64,000 bases of DNA from the NCBI GenBank assembly GCA_002295635.1, contig DBHK01000020.1:9785-73784 (forward strand), in the 5' to 3' direction. Source of the DNA: UBA830 sp002295635 (GTDB lineage Bacteria > Pseudomonadota > Alphaproteobacteria > MPNO01 > UBA830). Of this stretch, positions 35,512-44,014 are shown one piece after another. Made by a program: the position numbers and the translations under genes. Position 1 is the stretch's first letter. Every line of letters starts with the position of its first letter. The notes beneath the pieces were generated by a model, which did no database searches, was not told the origin of the DNA, and was given only the letters and a program-made list of their open reading frames with translations.

Positions 35512-36561
35512 ATGCTGGTTTTAGAGAACGTTTGGCTTCGTTATGGCAAAAATGCCGTTGTGCAGGATGCTTCCTTTGAGGTCCGGGAGGGGGAAATGGT
35601 GTGCCTTCTTGGGCCATCGGGCTGCGGGAAAACGTCGACCCTTCGGCTTATCGCCGGGCTTGATAGGCCTAACAGCGGTAAAGTCAGCATAAAAGGCAAA
35701 ACGGTTTCTTCTAAGCAAAAGGTCGTTCCGCCCCACAAGCGCGATATTGGGTTTTTGTTTCAGGACTTTGCACTATTTCCTCACCTGACGGTTTCTCAGA
35801 ATATTGCCTACGGATTGGTGTCGAGTGACCGGCGCGAGACCGGAGTTCGGGTTGACGAACTGCTACGTCGGACTCGGCTCTCCGAGCATGCTGACAAATA
35901 CCCACACATGTTGTCGGGGGGCGAGCAACAGCGGGTGGCTCTTGCGCGGGCTCTAGCACCCCGCCCGAAATTATTGTTGCTGGACGAACCGTTTTCTGGA
36001 CTTGACACGATGCTACGGGAGCAGATGAGAGAAGAGACTGTCGGCACCCTCAAAGAACTCGGCGTTACTTCAATTATGGTTACCCACGACCCTGAGGAGG
36101 CGCTGACTGAGGCTGACCGGATCGTGCTTATGAATAAGGGCCAGATTGTTCAGATCGGAGAGCCGAGGGAACTGTATAAATTTCCCTCCAGCGTCTTTGC
36201 CGCCCAGTTTTTTGGGCGGATCAGTCAAATTAATGGCGTCGTCGACGGTGGAAACATAAAAACCGATCTAGGCGTCTTTCCAAACCCTGAACTCTCTGAT
36301 GGTATAGAGGTTCAAGTTCTCCTTCGCCCAGAGGCGGTTAGGGTATCGCCGGTTCAACAAGATTCTAATTTTGCAAGTGAGTTACTTGTGTGCGGTATCC
36401 AATATACGGGGAATTCAAGCCTTATCCGGTTGGGGATAGGTGAATGGCCGCAGCCGCACTCACATATAGAGGTACGGCATCCCGAGGCGGTGTCTTATGA
36501 TCTTGGCGATAAGATCTGGATCGAGGTTGATCCTGATCAGGCATTTGTTTTTCCGAAATAA
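35512..36561 (+). CDS. fbpC: Fe(III) ABC transporter ATP-binding protein, FbpC-like
   Basis: ATPase of the ferric ion importer, 349 residues. Walker A GPSGCGKT at 34-41, signature LSGGEQQRVALARAL, Walker B LLLLDEPFSGLD and switch MVTHDPEEAL are present. The C-terminal part contains a TOBE-like regulatory domain (LLRPEAVRVSPVQ), as in FbpC. Its natural partners FbpA and FbpB are on the other strand, separated by the DUF4856 and hydroxylase genes; that split arrangement is unusual. A generic polyamine/sugar ATPase is less likely given the neighbours. Confidence 0.9.
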   Translation: MLVLENVWLRYGKNAVVQDASFEVREGEMVCLLGPSGCGKTSTLRLIAGLDRPNSGKVSIKGKTVSSKQKVVPPHKRDIGFLFQDFALFPHLTVSQNIAYGLVSSDRRETGVRVDELLRRTRLSEHADKYPHMLSGGEQQRVALARALAPRPKLLLLDEPFSGLDTMLREQMREETVGTLKELGVTSIMVTHDPEEALTEADRIVLMNKGQIVQIGEPRELYKFPSSVFAAQFFGRISQINGVVDGGNIKTDLGVFPNPELSDGIEVQVLLRPEAVRVSPVQQDSNFASELLVCGIQYTGNSSLIRLGIGEWPQPHSHIEVRHPEAVSYDLGDKIWIEVDPDQAFVFPK

Positions 36562-36671
36562 CTTCCGAATCCTGGCGCTAAGCCCTTTGCTAACCATGTT
36601 TCTGAGGATTTTTCTGCTTTCCGCTCACCGAGTATCCATCGCCAATTATCGACGGCCGTAACGTCCAAGAA

Positions 36672-36699
36672 TTGTTTATAAAATTTTTGTATTTATACA
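36672..36699 (+). promoter_or_regulatory. Candidate promoter with overlapping palindrome upstream of the PadR-like gene
   Basis: TTGTTT (36672-36677) and TATACA (36694-36699) with a 16-base spacer form a plausible sigma-70 promoter. The -10 is embedded in the perfect inverted repeat TTGTATTTATACAA (36687-36700), a likely operator, possibly for the PadR-like product itself. Confidence 0.45.
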
Positions 36700-36710
36700 A
36701 TAAATTTTGT

Positions 36711-36729
36711 AATGATAATCATTCTCATT
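36711..36729 (+). promoter_or_regulatory. Fur box
   Basis: AATGATAATCATTCTCATT is close to the classical 19-base Fur operator: TGATAAT-C-ATTCTCA is a 7-1-7 inverted repeat with one mismatch, and AATGA/TCATT close the ends. It sits directly downstream of the predicted -10 for the PadR-like gene, where binding would block transcription when iron is sufficient. Established knowledge supports the motif; binding in this organism is inferred. Confidence 0.75.
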
Positions 36730-36804
36730 TAAACTGAGGCGATGAAGGTGATTGCAATTGACGTATGGAAGCGTGCAGGTAATTGATTCCAAAAGGAAAA
36801 ATGG

Positions 36805-37425
36805 ATGACCAATTCTAGTAAATTAAGACAGCTGACGGACATCGCTGTTTTACCTAAACGGGAGGGAACACCTGCATGCCATCTAGACGCCGACGCCGCC
36901 TTAGAACTCGCGCTGTACGGCGCTACAACGTGTCGCATGACTTCTTTAGCGTGTCTTATTAATACGATTTGGTGTCTGACGGGAGGCGGATGGCGGCCCC
37001 CGAAGGAAGTAATCGCCGATGGTTTGCGCAAAGCATCGGCCAAAGGAACCATCCTCGCAACGGAGAGTTGGGTTAGCTCTATTCCATTTTACTATACGCT
37101 TACACCAAAGGGCGCGAAGGTATTCCGAGATCTCATGAACCGCCCACTGCCGGACTGGGATGATCCGATTTCTCGATCAGCTGCCACGATAAAGTTTGGC
37201 CTGCTGGACGTGACAGATGAAGAAGATATGCCCGCCGTGATCAGCGATTTAAAAAGGTTCTACTTGGACGTTAAGCAGGGATTGTTGGAGCGTCGCGATG
37301 GTCTGGTGCCGGACAGGCCATTCCTGAGAGCAGCTATGGCTGATCGACTCGCCTGGGTCGATCAACGGCTACATACGCTTGAAGTTTCCGCGCGGTGCGA
37401 AACCTGTCAGCGCGTCGTGCATTGA
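36805..37425 (+). CDS. PadR-like winged-helix transcriptional regulator
   Basis: A 206-residue protein. The N-terminal half reads like a PadR winged helix: LELALYGATT, a recognition region (GGWRPPKEVIADGLRKASAK) and the wing/closing motif YYTLTPKGAKVFRDLM. The C-terminal half (about 125-195) is a charged helical region (LKRFYLDVKQGLLERRDGL) as in PadR dimerisation domains. It is rich in cysteine (four in residues 25-57 and a CETC near the end), which could bind metal. A Fur box precedes it. E. coli YqjI, a PadR-type nickel/iron-linked regulator under Fur, is a useful comparison, but orthology is not shown. Ends 58 bases from convergent pckA. Confidence 0.6.
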   Translation: MTNSSKLRQLTDIAVLPKREGTPACHLDADAALELALYGATTCRMTSLACLINTIWCLTGGGWRPPKEVIADGLRKASAKGTILATESWVSSIPFYYTLTPKGAKVFRDLMNRPLPDWDDPISRSAATIKFGLLDVTDEEDMPAVISDLKRFYLDVKQGLLERRDGLVPDRPFLRAAMADRLAWVDQRLHTLEVSARCETCQRVVH

Positions 37426-37483
37426 GTGCTCACTGAGAGCTGTATCAACGAGACGCCCACCTTCTCTTATTTTGTTCACAGAG

Positions 37484-39088
37484 TTACTCGGCAGCGTGGA
37501 TGCCGGCGGCCTTAACTTCCTCAGTGACCTCATCCTCAAATTGTTCGAAGTTACTTTCAAAGCGTTGGGCCAGGTCACGTGCGGTGTCTTCGTAACTGCC
37601 CTTGTCCACCCAAGTTTCTTTCGGATTGAGAACTTCTTTTGGAACGCCCGGAACGTTCTCAGGGATCAGTAGACCGAAATTGGGATCCGGCGTAACCCCG
37701 ACCTTCGCAAGTTTGCCCTCAACCGCCGCCCGAACCATGGTTCGGGTATGCGCAATCTTCATGCGTTCACCAGTGCCGTAGCCGCCCCCACTCCAACCCG
37801 TATTGACCAGCCAGCACTTGGCACCACTTTTTGCAATTCGTTCGCCAAGAAGTTTTGCATATACGGTTGGGTGCCTTGGGAGGAAGGGTGCTCCGAAGCA
37901 GGTTGAGAAAGTAGCCTGTGGGGTATCGACGCCACGTTCCGTTCCGGCAAGTCTCGCCGTATAGCCGGACAGGAAGTGGTACATTGCCTGGTCTGCAGTA
38001 AGCTGACTGATTGGCGGAAGAACTCCGAACGCATCCGCTGTGAGCATTACAATATTCTCTGGCTGTCCTCCAATACCAGTATCACTTGTGCCTGGTATGT
38101 AATGGAGCGGATAGGAGGAACGGGTATTTTCGGTAAGAGAGTCGTCGTCGAAGTTCGGGAACTTGGTGAACGGATCGAGCGTTACGTTCTCAAGTACGGT
38201 GCCAAATCGCAAGGAAGCGGCGTAGATTTCGGGCTCAGCCTCCTGCGATAAATTGATCGCCTTCGCGTAGCATCCGCCCTCGAAATTAAAAACGCCATTA
38301 TCCGACCAACCATGCTCATCGTCGCCGATCAGGGTCCGCGTGGGGTCGGACGAAAGGGTTGTTTTTCCGGTTCCGGATAGCCCAAAGAAAATGGCGGTAT
38401 CACCCTTTTCTCCGATATTGGCGGAGCAGTGCATCGGCAAAACATTCTGGCCCGGTAGTAGATAGTTGAGAACCGAGAAGATCGTCTTCTTGATCTCTCC
38501 TGTATAATGGGAGCCTCCAACTAGGATAAGCCTTTCGGCGAAATTTAACATCACAAACACTTCCGACCCAGTCCCATCAATCGCCGGTATCGATTGAAGA
38601 TTCGGAGCATGTAGCACAGTAAAATCTGGCTCAAAATCGACCTGCTCTTCTTCTAAGGGATTGATGAACATGTTCTGGGCGAAAAGGCTGTGCCACGCCT
38701 GTTCAGTTACGACACGAACCTTGATTCGGTAATCAGGGTCGGCGCCCGCATAACAATCCTGAACGAAAACTTCCTTATGCTGCATATAGGCCAGCATTCG
38801 ATTTCGCATGGTGTTGAAGTACTCAGGCGAGATTTTATTATTAACCGGGCCCCACCAGATGTTATCGGTATTCTCTGGCTCATCGACTATGTATTTATCT
38901 TTTGGTGATCGCCCTGTGTACTCACCTGTGGTGACGACCAGCCCACCGCCGGCAGCCAGCTCACTCTCACCGCGGCGAAGCGATTGTTCGTAGAGTGCCG
39001 GTATCGACAGATTCCAATGGGCACAAACAAGGTTTTCTAAGCCGTGGTTTTCAAGCCCGAATGAGCTCGGACGTCCGTTATGCTCCAC
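37484..39088 (-). CDS. pckA: Phosphoenolpyruvate carboxykinase (ATP)
   Basis: Gluconeogenic enzyme converting oxaloacetate and ATP to phosphoenolpyruvate, 534 residues. The ATP-form signature is clear: GLSGTGKTTLSSDP P-loop, followed by IGDDEHGWSDNGVFNFEGGC, and earlier TGRSPKDKYIVDEP. In many alphaproteobacteria pckA is divergent from chvI-chvG; here the HugZ-like gene is placed between them. Good match in length and in both termini (start MEHNGRPSSFGLENHGLENL). Confidence 0.96.
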   Translation of the reverse strand: MEHNGRPSSFGLENHGLENLVCAHWNLSIPALYEQSLRRGESELAAGGGLVVTTGEYTGRSPKDKYIVDEPENTDNIWWGPVNNKISPEYFNTMRNRMLAYMQHKEVFVQDCYAGADPDYRIKVRVVTEQAWHSLFAQNMFINPLEEEQVDFEPDFTVLHAPNLQSIPAIDGTGSEVFVMLNFAERLILVGGSHYTGEIKKTIFSVLNYLLPGQNVLPMHCSANIGEKGDTAIFFGLSGTGKTTLSSDPTRTLIGDDEHGWSDNGVFNFEGGCYAKAINLSQEAEPEIYAASLRFGTVLENVTLDPFTKFPNFDDDSLTENTRSSYPLHYIPGTSDTGIGGQPENIVMLTADAFGVLPPISQLTADQAMYHFLSGYTARLAGTERGVDTPQATFSTCFGAPFLPRHPTVYAKLLGERIAKSGAKCWLVNTGWSGGGYGTGERMKIAHTRTMVRAAVEGKLAKVGVTPDPNFGLLIPENVPGVPKEVLNPKETWVDKGSYEDTARDLAQRFESNFEQFEDEVTEEVKAAGIHAAE

Positions 39089-39245
39089 GTTTACCTCCTG
39101 AGCGTAACAGGCAATTTTTCACTGGATTACTCCGCGTTACTGCTCAGACTGAGCTTGCCTTGTTATTCGTATTTCTGAAACCTCCGCAACATACTCTTGG
39201 CGAGGCGGGAGTCAAACGCGAATGAGTCGATTTAGGGTGTCTTTT

Positions 39246-39989
39246 TTAAACTTTTTCTGAAGCTCGCGCTGTCTTAACCAATCTGATGAGCGCAACACGA
39301 ACATCTTCTGCATTGGCAGCAGGTTTATCAAAGTTGACCCGGGCGACCTCGCCGCCGTCACGAAGATCGCACCCCTCTGGATCTACACCAGTCATTTTCC
39401 ATTTCCCGGGCTCCAGCCCTAGTAAAGAAGTTGCATAGAGTGAGACCGCTTCCGCGTGGTCCTCATTCATATGGGTGACAATGTCAGCCTCGGCTGCTGC
39501 GATGCCCTCGAAGCCGGCGGTGTCAAAAAGCAGTTTCTCGGCACCGATCCAATGTATGATACCGAAACCAGCTACAATATGTGCCCTCGCGATAGTCATT
39601 CTGTATAAATTAAAATCCTTGAAACCCACGAACATCTCACTTTCAGGATGGCGAGATACATAGCGCGCCTTTAGGTTCGGTTCGTCTGTCTTTACGACCT
39701 TGCCAAGGACCGTAATCCGCGAACCTGTGAGTGGGTTGTCAAGGCCAACGGTCCCGTTTAGCAAAAGCGAGGCTCGGTTGTCGCGAGCAAGATTCATAGT
39801 GTGTTCAGCAAGATCCGATAAAAGTAGCAATGGGGCTGCCATGTGGTCGCAGGCCGTCATAACTAGTGATCCGTATGGCCATCCTCCATCCACCAGCGCG
39901 GTAGACAGCACCGCCTGATCGCAGGCCCGTAGCAACTGGCGTGAAAGGGTTTCTATCGGTATCTGTCCCGGAATTTTCATGTCGCTCAT
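39246..39989 (-). CDS. HugZ-like heme utilisation / FMN-binding split-barrel protein with DUF2470 domain
   Basis: A 247-residue protein: an N-terminal pyridoxamine-phosphate-oxidase-like split barrel (about 10-150, e.g. AVLSTALVDGGWPYGSLVM and RASLLLNGT) and a C-terminal DUF2470 domain with ADIVTHMNEDHAEAVSLYA. This architecture is that of HugZ/HutZ proteins, which degrade or handle heme in some bacteria; other family members have no known heme role. I chose ATG 39989; an in-frame GTG at 40004 is possible. Transcribed in the same direction as pckA with a 157-base gap. Confidence 0.8.
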   Translation of the reverse strand: MSDMKIPGQIPIETLSRQLLRACDQAVLSTALVDGGWPYGSLVMTACDHMAAPLLLLSDLAEHTMNLARDNRASLLLNGTVGLDNPLTGSRITVLGKVVKTDEPNLKARYVSRHPESEMFVGFKDFNLYRMTIARAHIVAGFGIIHWIGAEKLLFDTAGFEGIAAAEADIVTHMNEDHAEAVSLYATSLLGLEPGKWKMTGVDPEGCDLRDGGEVARVNFDKPAANAEDVRVALIRLVKTARASEKV

Positions 39990-40449
39990 GGTTGGTTCTT
40001 GCACTGAAGATAATCGTTCAACTTCGCTTAGAATTGGCTAAACCATGCCCTATTTTTGCCCTAATTAGGGAGTAAAAAAACACTCTACAGCAGCCGAAAA
40101 ATAAAAAGGCATTTTGCGCCGTATGCATATTATTTGTCCTCAGATAGCCGTAGGTCAAAGTGAAGACGAATTTAACCATTCGCTTTGCGGTAGTAACGGT
40201 GGTGATCGGAAAGGAAATAACTGTCGATTTGCTTTATCCTCGGGAACCCCTACACAGCATAATTGATAGCGATGAATGTGGATGGCCAAATTGTTGCCTG
40301 TGCGAACTGACAAGAATAGTGTCGACAATGTTGCTGCGTCTATCTTCAGATTCTAGATGAGCCTTCCGGGTCCTTTCAATTCAGACGACGGGCATTGGGT
40401 GCCCAGCCTAAAAATTACTTCGCAGTGAATCCAAGCCTGAGGTGTTAGT
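39990..40449. other. Divergent gap between the HugZ-like gene and chvI
   Basis: Around 460 bases without a convincing gene; a 66-codon GTG-initiated frame at 40160-40360 has no family features. A perfect 12-base palindrome CCCTAATTAGGG at 40059-40070, 70 bases upstream of the HugZ-like start and followed by a run of A, is the only structured element I see and could be an operator. Confidence 0.4.
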
Positions 40450-41196
40450 ATGACAATCGTGACAGATACGCTTTCTAAAATTGATAGTGGGGTTGGCGCC
40501 ACGACAATCGCGCTAGTGGATGATGATCGTAACATCCTTACCTCGGTCTCGATGACGCTCGAGGCCGAGGGTTTTGAGGTCCGAACCTATGTCGACGGGG
40601 AATCCGCCCTTCGGGGTCTATCGTCCCGGCAGGTGGATCTTGCGATTCTCGATATCAAGATGCCTCGGATGGATGGCATGGAACTACTAATCAGGCTTCG
40701 TCGTCAGTCAAAGATGCCGATAATATTCCTAACGTCAAAAGATGACGAGGTTGATGAGATTCTTGGTCTTAGGATGGGGGCGGACGACTACATAAAAAAG
40801 CCTTTTTCTCAGCGGTTATTGATCGAACGTATTCTCACATTGCTGCGTCGCCATAAAAGCCGAAACCAAGAAGACGAGGCCGCGGACTCCGAGCCGCCAA
40901 TCATCCGAGGCGATTTGCGGCTCGACCTAAACCGTTTCAGTTGTATGTGGAAAAATGCCCCTGTTGATTTTACGGTGACGGAGTTTCTGATTCTACGGGC
41001 ACTTGCGCAGAATCCTGGACATGTTAAATCGCGCGATCAACTTATGGACGCTGCCTACGGCGAATCGATCTATGTCGATGACCGAACTATCGACAGCCAT
41101 ATTAAACGACTACGCAAAAAGTTCCGCGCTGTGGATCCAGATTTTGGCGAGATAGAAACTATGTACGGGATAGGATATCGATATAGGGAAGGTTAA
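40450..41196 (+). CDS. chvI: Two-component response regulator ChvI (OmpR family)
   Basis: DNA-binding regulator paired with the ChvG sensor, 248 residues. Receiver domain with acidic pocket LVDDDRN (residues 22-28), phospho-acceptor Asp68 in ILDIKMPRMDG, Thr in FLTSKDDEVD and Lys in YIKKPF; winged-helix domain ending in DDRTIDSHIKRLRKKF and IGYRYREG. The DEVDEILGLRMGADDYIKKP run is typical of ChvI. ChvG/ChvI responds to acid and envelope stress in studied alphaproteobacteria and its position near pckA is conserved. Confidence 0.93.
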   Translation: MTIVTDTLSKIDSGVGATTIALVDDDRNILTSVSMTLEAEGFEVRTYVDGESALRGLSSRQVDLAILDIKMPRMDGMELLIRLRRQSKMPIIFLTSKDDEVDEILGLRMGADDYIKKPFSQRLLIERILTLLRRHKSRNQEDEAADSEPPIIRGDLRLDLNRFSCMWKNAPVDFTVTEFLILRALAQNPGHVKSRDQLMDAAYGESIYVDDRTIDSHIKRLRKKFRAVDPDFGEIETMYGIGYRYREG

Positions 41197-41232
41197 TGGA
41201 GGAGCGGTTTCGCGCCGTTATAATTGTAGAAT

Positions 41233-42864
41233 ATGACTTTCCGGCTGTTCTCGCCGCTTACCCGGCGAATCCTCACCGTAAACGTTTTACCACTCGCGAT
41301 CCTTGCGATAGGGGTTCTGTATCTCGACGAATATCGTGATGGCCTGATCGAGGCAGATTTGGCAGCCTTGGAAACACAGGCTGAAATTTTTGCAGGCGCC
41401 TTAGGTGAGGGGGCGATCGGGGGCGAGGGAGCGATCGGTACTCGGTTGGACGGTTCGCAATCAATTCTTCCTGGTGTTGCGCGGCGTATGTTACGGCGGC
41501 TCGCCGCGCCGACCCGCACCCGCGTTCGTGCCTTGGTATTTGGTGTTGACGGAGTCGAGATCGCGGATAGCCGGTTTTTGTCCGGGCCGGGGGGTGCGGT
41601 ACAAGTCGAGCTCCTGCCTATGCCCGGTGAAACGACTGGTACCGGGTCAATCCTTAACCGGGTTTACAACACATTCCTTAAGTTCCTCCCCGAACGGCGT
41701 AAGGAGCCACCGTTTCCAGATTCGGTACCACTAGACGTTGCGCGACTCCCCGTTCTATCGGCGGCGTTGGCCGGAAAGTCTGGGACAGACCGATGGTCGG
41801 TCCAGAATGGTGGGGTCAAGCTGGGTGCTGCTGTGCCGGTGCAGAGGTTCAAGCGGGTTTTGGGTGCCGTACTCTTGACTGCCAATTCGGAGGAAATCGA
41901 TGCTGCTGTGCGTGATTTTCGTCTCGATATCCTAAAAGTATTCGGCATCGTGTTGGGGGTAACTGTACTCCTGTCACTCTATCTCGCCGGAGCGATCGCT
42001 CGTCCGGTGCGACGCCTCGCGGCTGCTGCAGATACGGTTCGTCGCGGGCATGGAGAAGCCGACACAATACCCGATTTCACCCGGCGCCGAGATGAAATCG
42101 GAGATCTATCTGAAGCCCTACGGGATATGACAGAGGCGCTTTGGCAGAGGATTGAGGCCAATGAAAGTTTCGCCGCAGACGTAGCGCACGAGATCAAGAA
42201 CCCTCTTACATCTCTGCGCAGCGCGGTGGAAACTGTTTCTCGTGTCAACGATTCAGAGAAGCAGGCTGCCTTGATGGATATTATCCAAGACGATGTAAAA
42301 CGCCTCGATCGCCTAATCAGTGATATCTCCGACGCTTCACGCCTTGATGCGGAACTAGCACGAGGTCAAATGGAGATCGTCGATCTCGGTGAATTGCTTC
42401 CAGCACTTGTACAGGTGCACACGACTGCGGCAAATGATCTCGCTGGTGAGGCTCCTCGCGCTGATATCCTATTTAGCGGCGGGAACTCCGAATATAAGGT
42501 TCGAGGAATAGAAGGGCGGTTGGTACAAGTGGTTCAGAACTTAATAAGTAATGCGCGGTCATTCACCCCGCGAGGCGATAAGATCGTCGTGGAACTAAAA
42601 CGTTACCGGCAGGATGTTATTGTGACAGTACAAGATCAAGGTCCGGGTGTCCCACTGGATAGTCTTGATTCAATCTTCGAACGGTTCTATTCGGAGCGGC
42701 CGAAGGAGGAGACTTTCGGTATGCATTCTGGTTTGGGGCTGAGTATTTCACGCCAGATCGTCGAGGCACATGGTGGAGTGATATATGCTGAAAACGTCCG
42801 AGGTGCGGGGGAGAGTTTACTCGGTGCTAGGTTCGTAGTACGGCTACCCGCCGCAATTACGTGA
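41233..42864 (+). CDS. chvG: Sensor histidine kinase ChvG
   Basis: Membrane sensor kinase, 543 residues: helix at about 15-32, periplasmic domain to about 235, second helix about 238-258, HAMP, then the dimerisation domain with His319 in DVAHEIKNPLTSLRSA and the ATPase domain with QNLISNARSFTP (N box), DQGPGVP (G1) and GLGLSISRQIVEAHGG (G2). The periplasmic part has the ChvG-typical LDGSQSILPGVARRMLRRL and DSRFL patterns. It lies 36 bases downstream of chvI and is presumably co-transcribed with it. Confidence 0.93.
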   Translation: MTFRLFSPLTRRILTVNVLPLAILAIGVLYLDEYRDGLIEADLAALETQAEIFAGALGEGAIGGEGAIGTRLDGSQSILPGVARRMLRRLAAPTRTRVRALVFGVDGVEIADSRFLSGPGGAVQVELLPMPGETTGTGSILNRVYNTFLKFLPERRKEPPFPDSVPLDVARLPVLSAALAGKSGTDRWSVQNGGVKLGAAVPVQRFKRVLGAVLLTANSEEIDAAVRDFRLDILKVFGIVLGVTVLLSLYLAGAIARPVRRLAAAADTVRRGHGEADTIPDFTRRRDEIGDLSEALRDMTEALWQRIEANESFAADVAHEIKNPLTSLRSAVETVSRVNDSEKQAALMDIIQDDVKRLDRLISDISDASRLDAELARGQMEIVDLGELLPALVQVHTTAANDLAGEAPRADILFSGGNSEYKVRGIEGRLVQVVQNLISNARSFTPRGDKIVVELKRYRQDVIVTVQDQGPGVPLDSLDSIFERFYSERPKEETFGMHSGLGLSISRQIVEAHGGVIYAENVRGAGESLLGARFVVRLPAAIT

Positions 42865-43105
42865 CCCGTAATTTGATCCATGTGCCCAAGGCCGTATTCT
42901 AGTGGTTGCCATATTCCGTTTTGTACGAGTATTTAAGGATTGGGACCAGGCAACAGGATATTTCGCAATTGAGGCTAACATTGATTGCAAAGGTGCGTGT
43001 AGCCGTTTATGCGTCATCGGCCCGATCCACCTCGGAAGCACGCGTGTTGAAGGACTACGGCAAGGACTGATTATATCTCGGGCAACTAAGGGTTAAAACA
43101 ACGGT
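42865..43105. other. Gap between chvG and rapZ where relatives carry hprK
   Basis: 241 bases with only a 64-codon GTG frame (42902-43096) that has no recognisable motif. In many alphaproteobacteria an HPr kinase gene lies here; I see no P-loop or HprK signature in any frame. Confidence 0.5.
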
Positions 43106-44014
43106 ATGACCTTAATCAGTGGGGCTCAGGAACAAATTAATCGCGATCCCGGTGAGGAGTCACCGGTAGTTATCGTGACCGGCATGTCTGGTGCTGGACG
43201 ATCCACCGCCTTGAAGGCGCTTGAAGATCTCGGGTATGAAGCCGTTGACAATTTACCCCTCTCGTTACTGTCTAACCTACTATCCCCCGGAAGTGGCGGG
43301 GGCCGCCCGCTTGCTATTGGCGTGGATGCGCGTACCCGGGATTTTGGTGCGGAACCGTTTATCGAAGAACTTGACGCACTGATTACGCGAGATGACTTAA
43401 GAGTCCGGTTACTGTTTTTAGACTGTGCCCCGGAAGTACTTCAGCGGAGATTTTCAGAAACTCGTCGCCGACATCCCGTAACGCCAGACCGTCGCGTCAC
43501 TGATGGAATCCGAGGAGAGCGTCACCTTCTTTCCCCATTGCGCGATCGTGCAGACGAGGTGATTGAGACAACAGACATGGAGACTGGCGATCTAAAACGC
43601 CTACTTGATTCTAATTACGCTTTGGAAGCTGCGCCCGGCCTTGCTATTTTTATAACTTCTTTCGCATATCGACGCGGACTGCCGCATGAAGCTGATCTTG
43701 TATTCGATGTCAGATTTCTGAAGAACCCGCACTACGAGGATGGTCTTCGCGCGCTATCCGGCCAGGACGCGCCGGTTGGGGAATTCATTGAAGGAGATCC
43801 CGATTTCGGATCCTATTTCGGTAATCTGACCCGTCTGTTAGAACCGCTTTTGCCTCGGTTTAGTTCTGAGGGAAAGAGCTATCTGACAATTGCTGTGGGC
43901 TGTACGGGTGGCAAACACCGGTCGGTTTATGTTGCCGAAAAACTCAAAGACTGGCTGAATCGTATCAGTGAGCGGGTAATGATCAGCCACCGCGACCTAT
44001 CCGGTCACAAATAG
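43106..44014 (+). CDS. rapZ: RNase adapter protein RapZ (YvcJ-family nucleotide-binding protein)
   Basis: A 302-residue P-loop protein. The N-terminal motif is VTGMSGAGRSTALKALEDLGY (Walker A with Arg in place of the usual Lys, GMSGAGRS at 26-33) followed by EAVDNLPLSLL; the Walker B-like LFLDCAPEVLQRRFSETRRRHP and the C-terminal RNA-binding motif GCTGGKHRSVYVAEKL are all typical. In E. coli RapZ guides RNase E to GlmZ sRNA; in alphaproteobacteria its function is less clear and it is generally embedded with PTS genes. Here those neighbours are absent. Confidence 0.92.
   Translation: MTLISGAQEQINRDPGEESPVVIVTGMSGAGRSTALKALEDLGYEAVDNLPLSLLSNLLSPGSGGGRPLAIGVDARTRDFGAEPFIEELDALITRDDLRVRLLFLDCAPEVLQRRFSETRRRHPVTPDRRVTDGIRGERHLLSPLRDRADEVIETTDMETGDLKRLLDSNYALEAAPGLAIFITSFAYRRGLPHEADLVFDVRFLKNPHYEDGLRALSGQDAPVGEFIEGDPDFGSYFGNLTRLLEPLLPRFSSEGKSYLTIAVGCTGGKHRSVYVAEKLKDWLNRISERVMISHRDLSGHK

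Noticed and set aside
40160..40360. 66-codon plus-strand frame in the HugZ-chvI gap
   Set aside because: GTG start without a ribosome-binding site and no known motif; likely chance.
42902..43096. 64-codon frame considered as an hprK remnant
   Set aside because: No P-loop or HPr kinase signature in this or the other frames.
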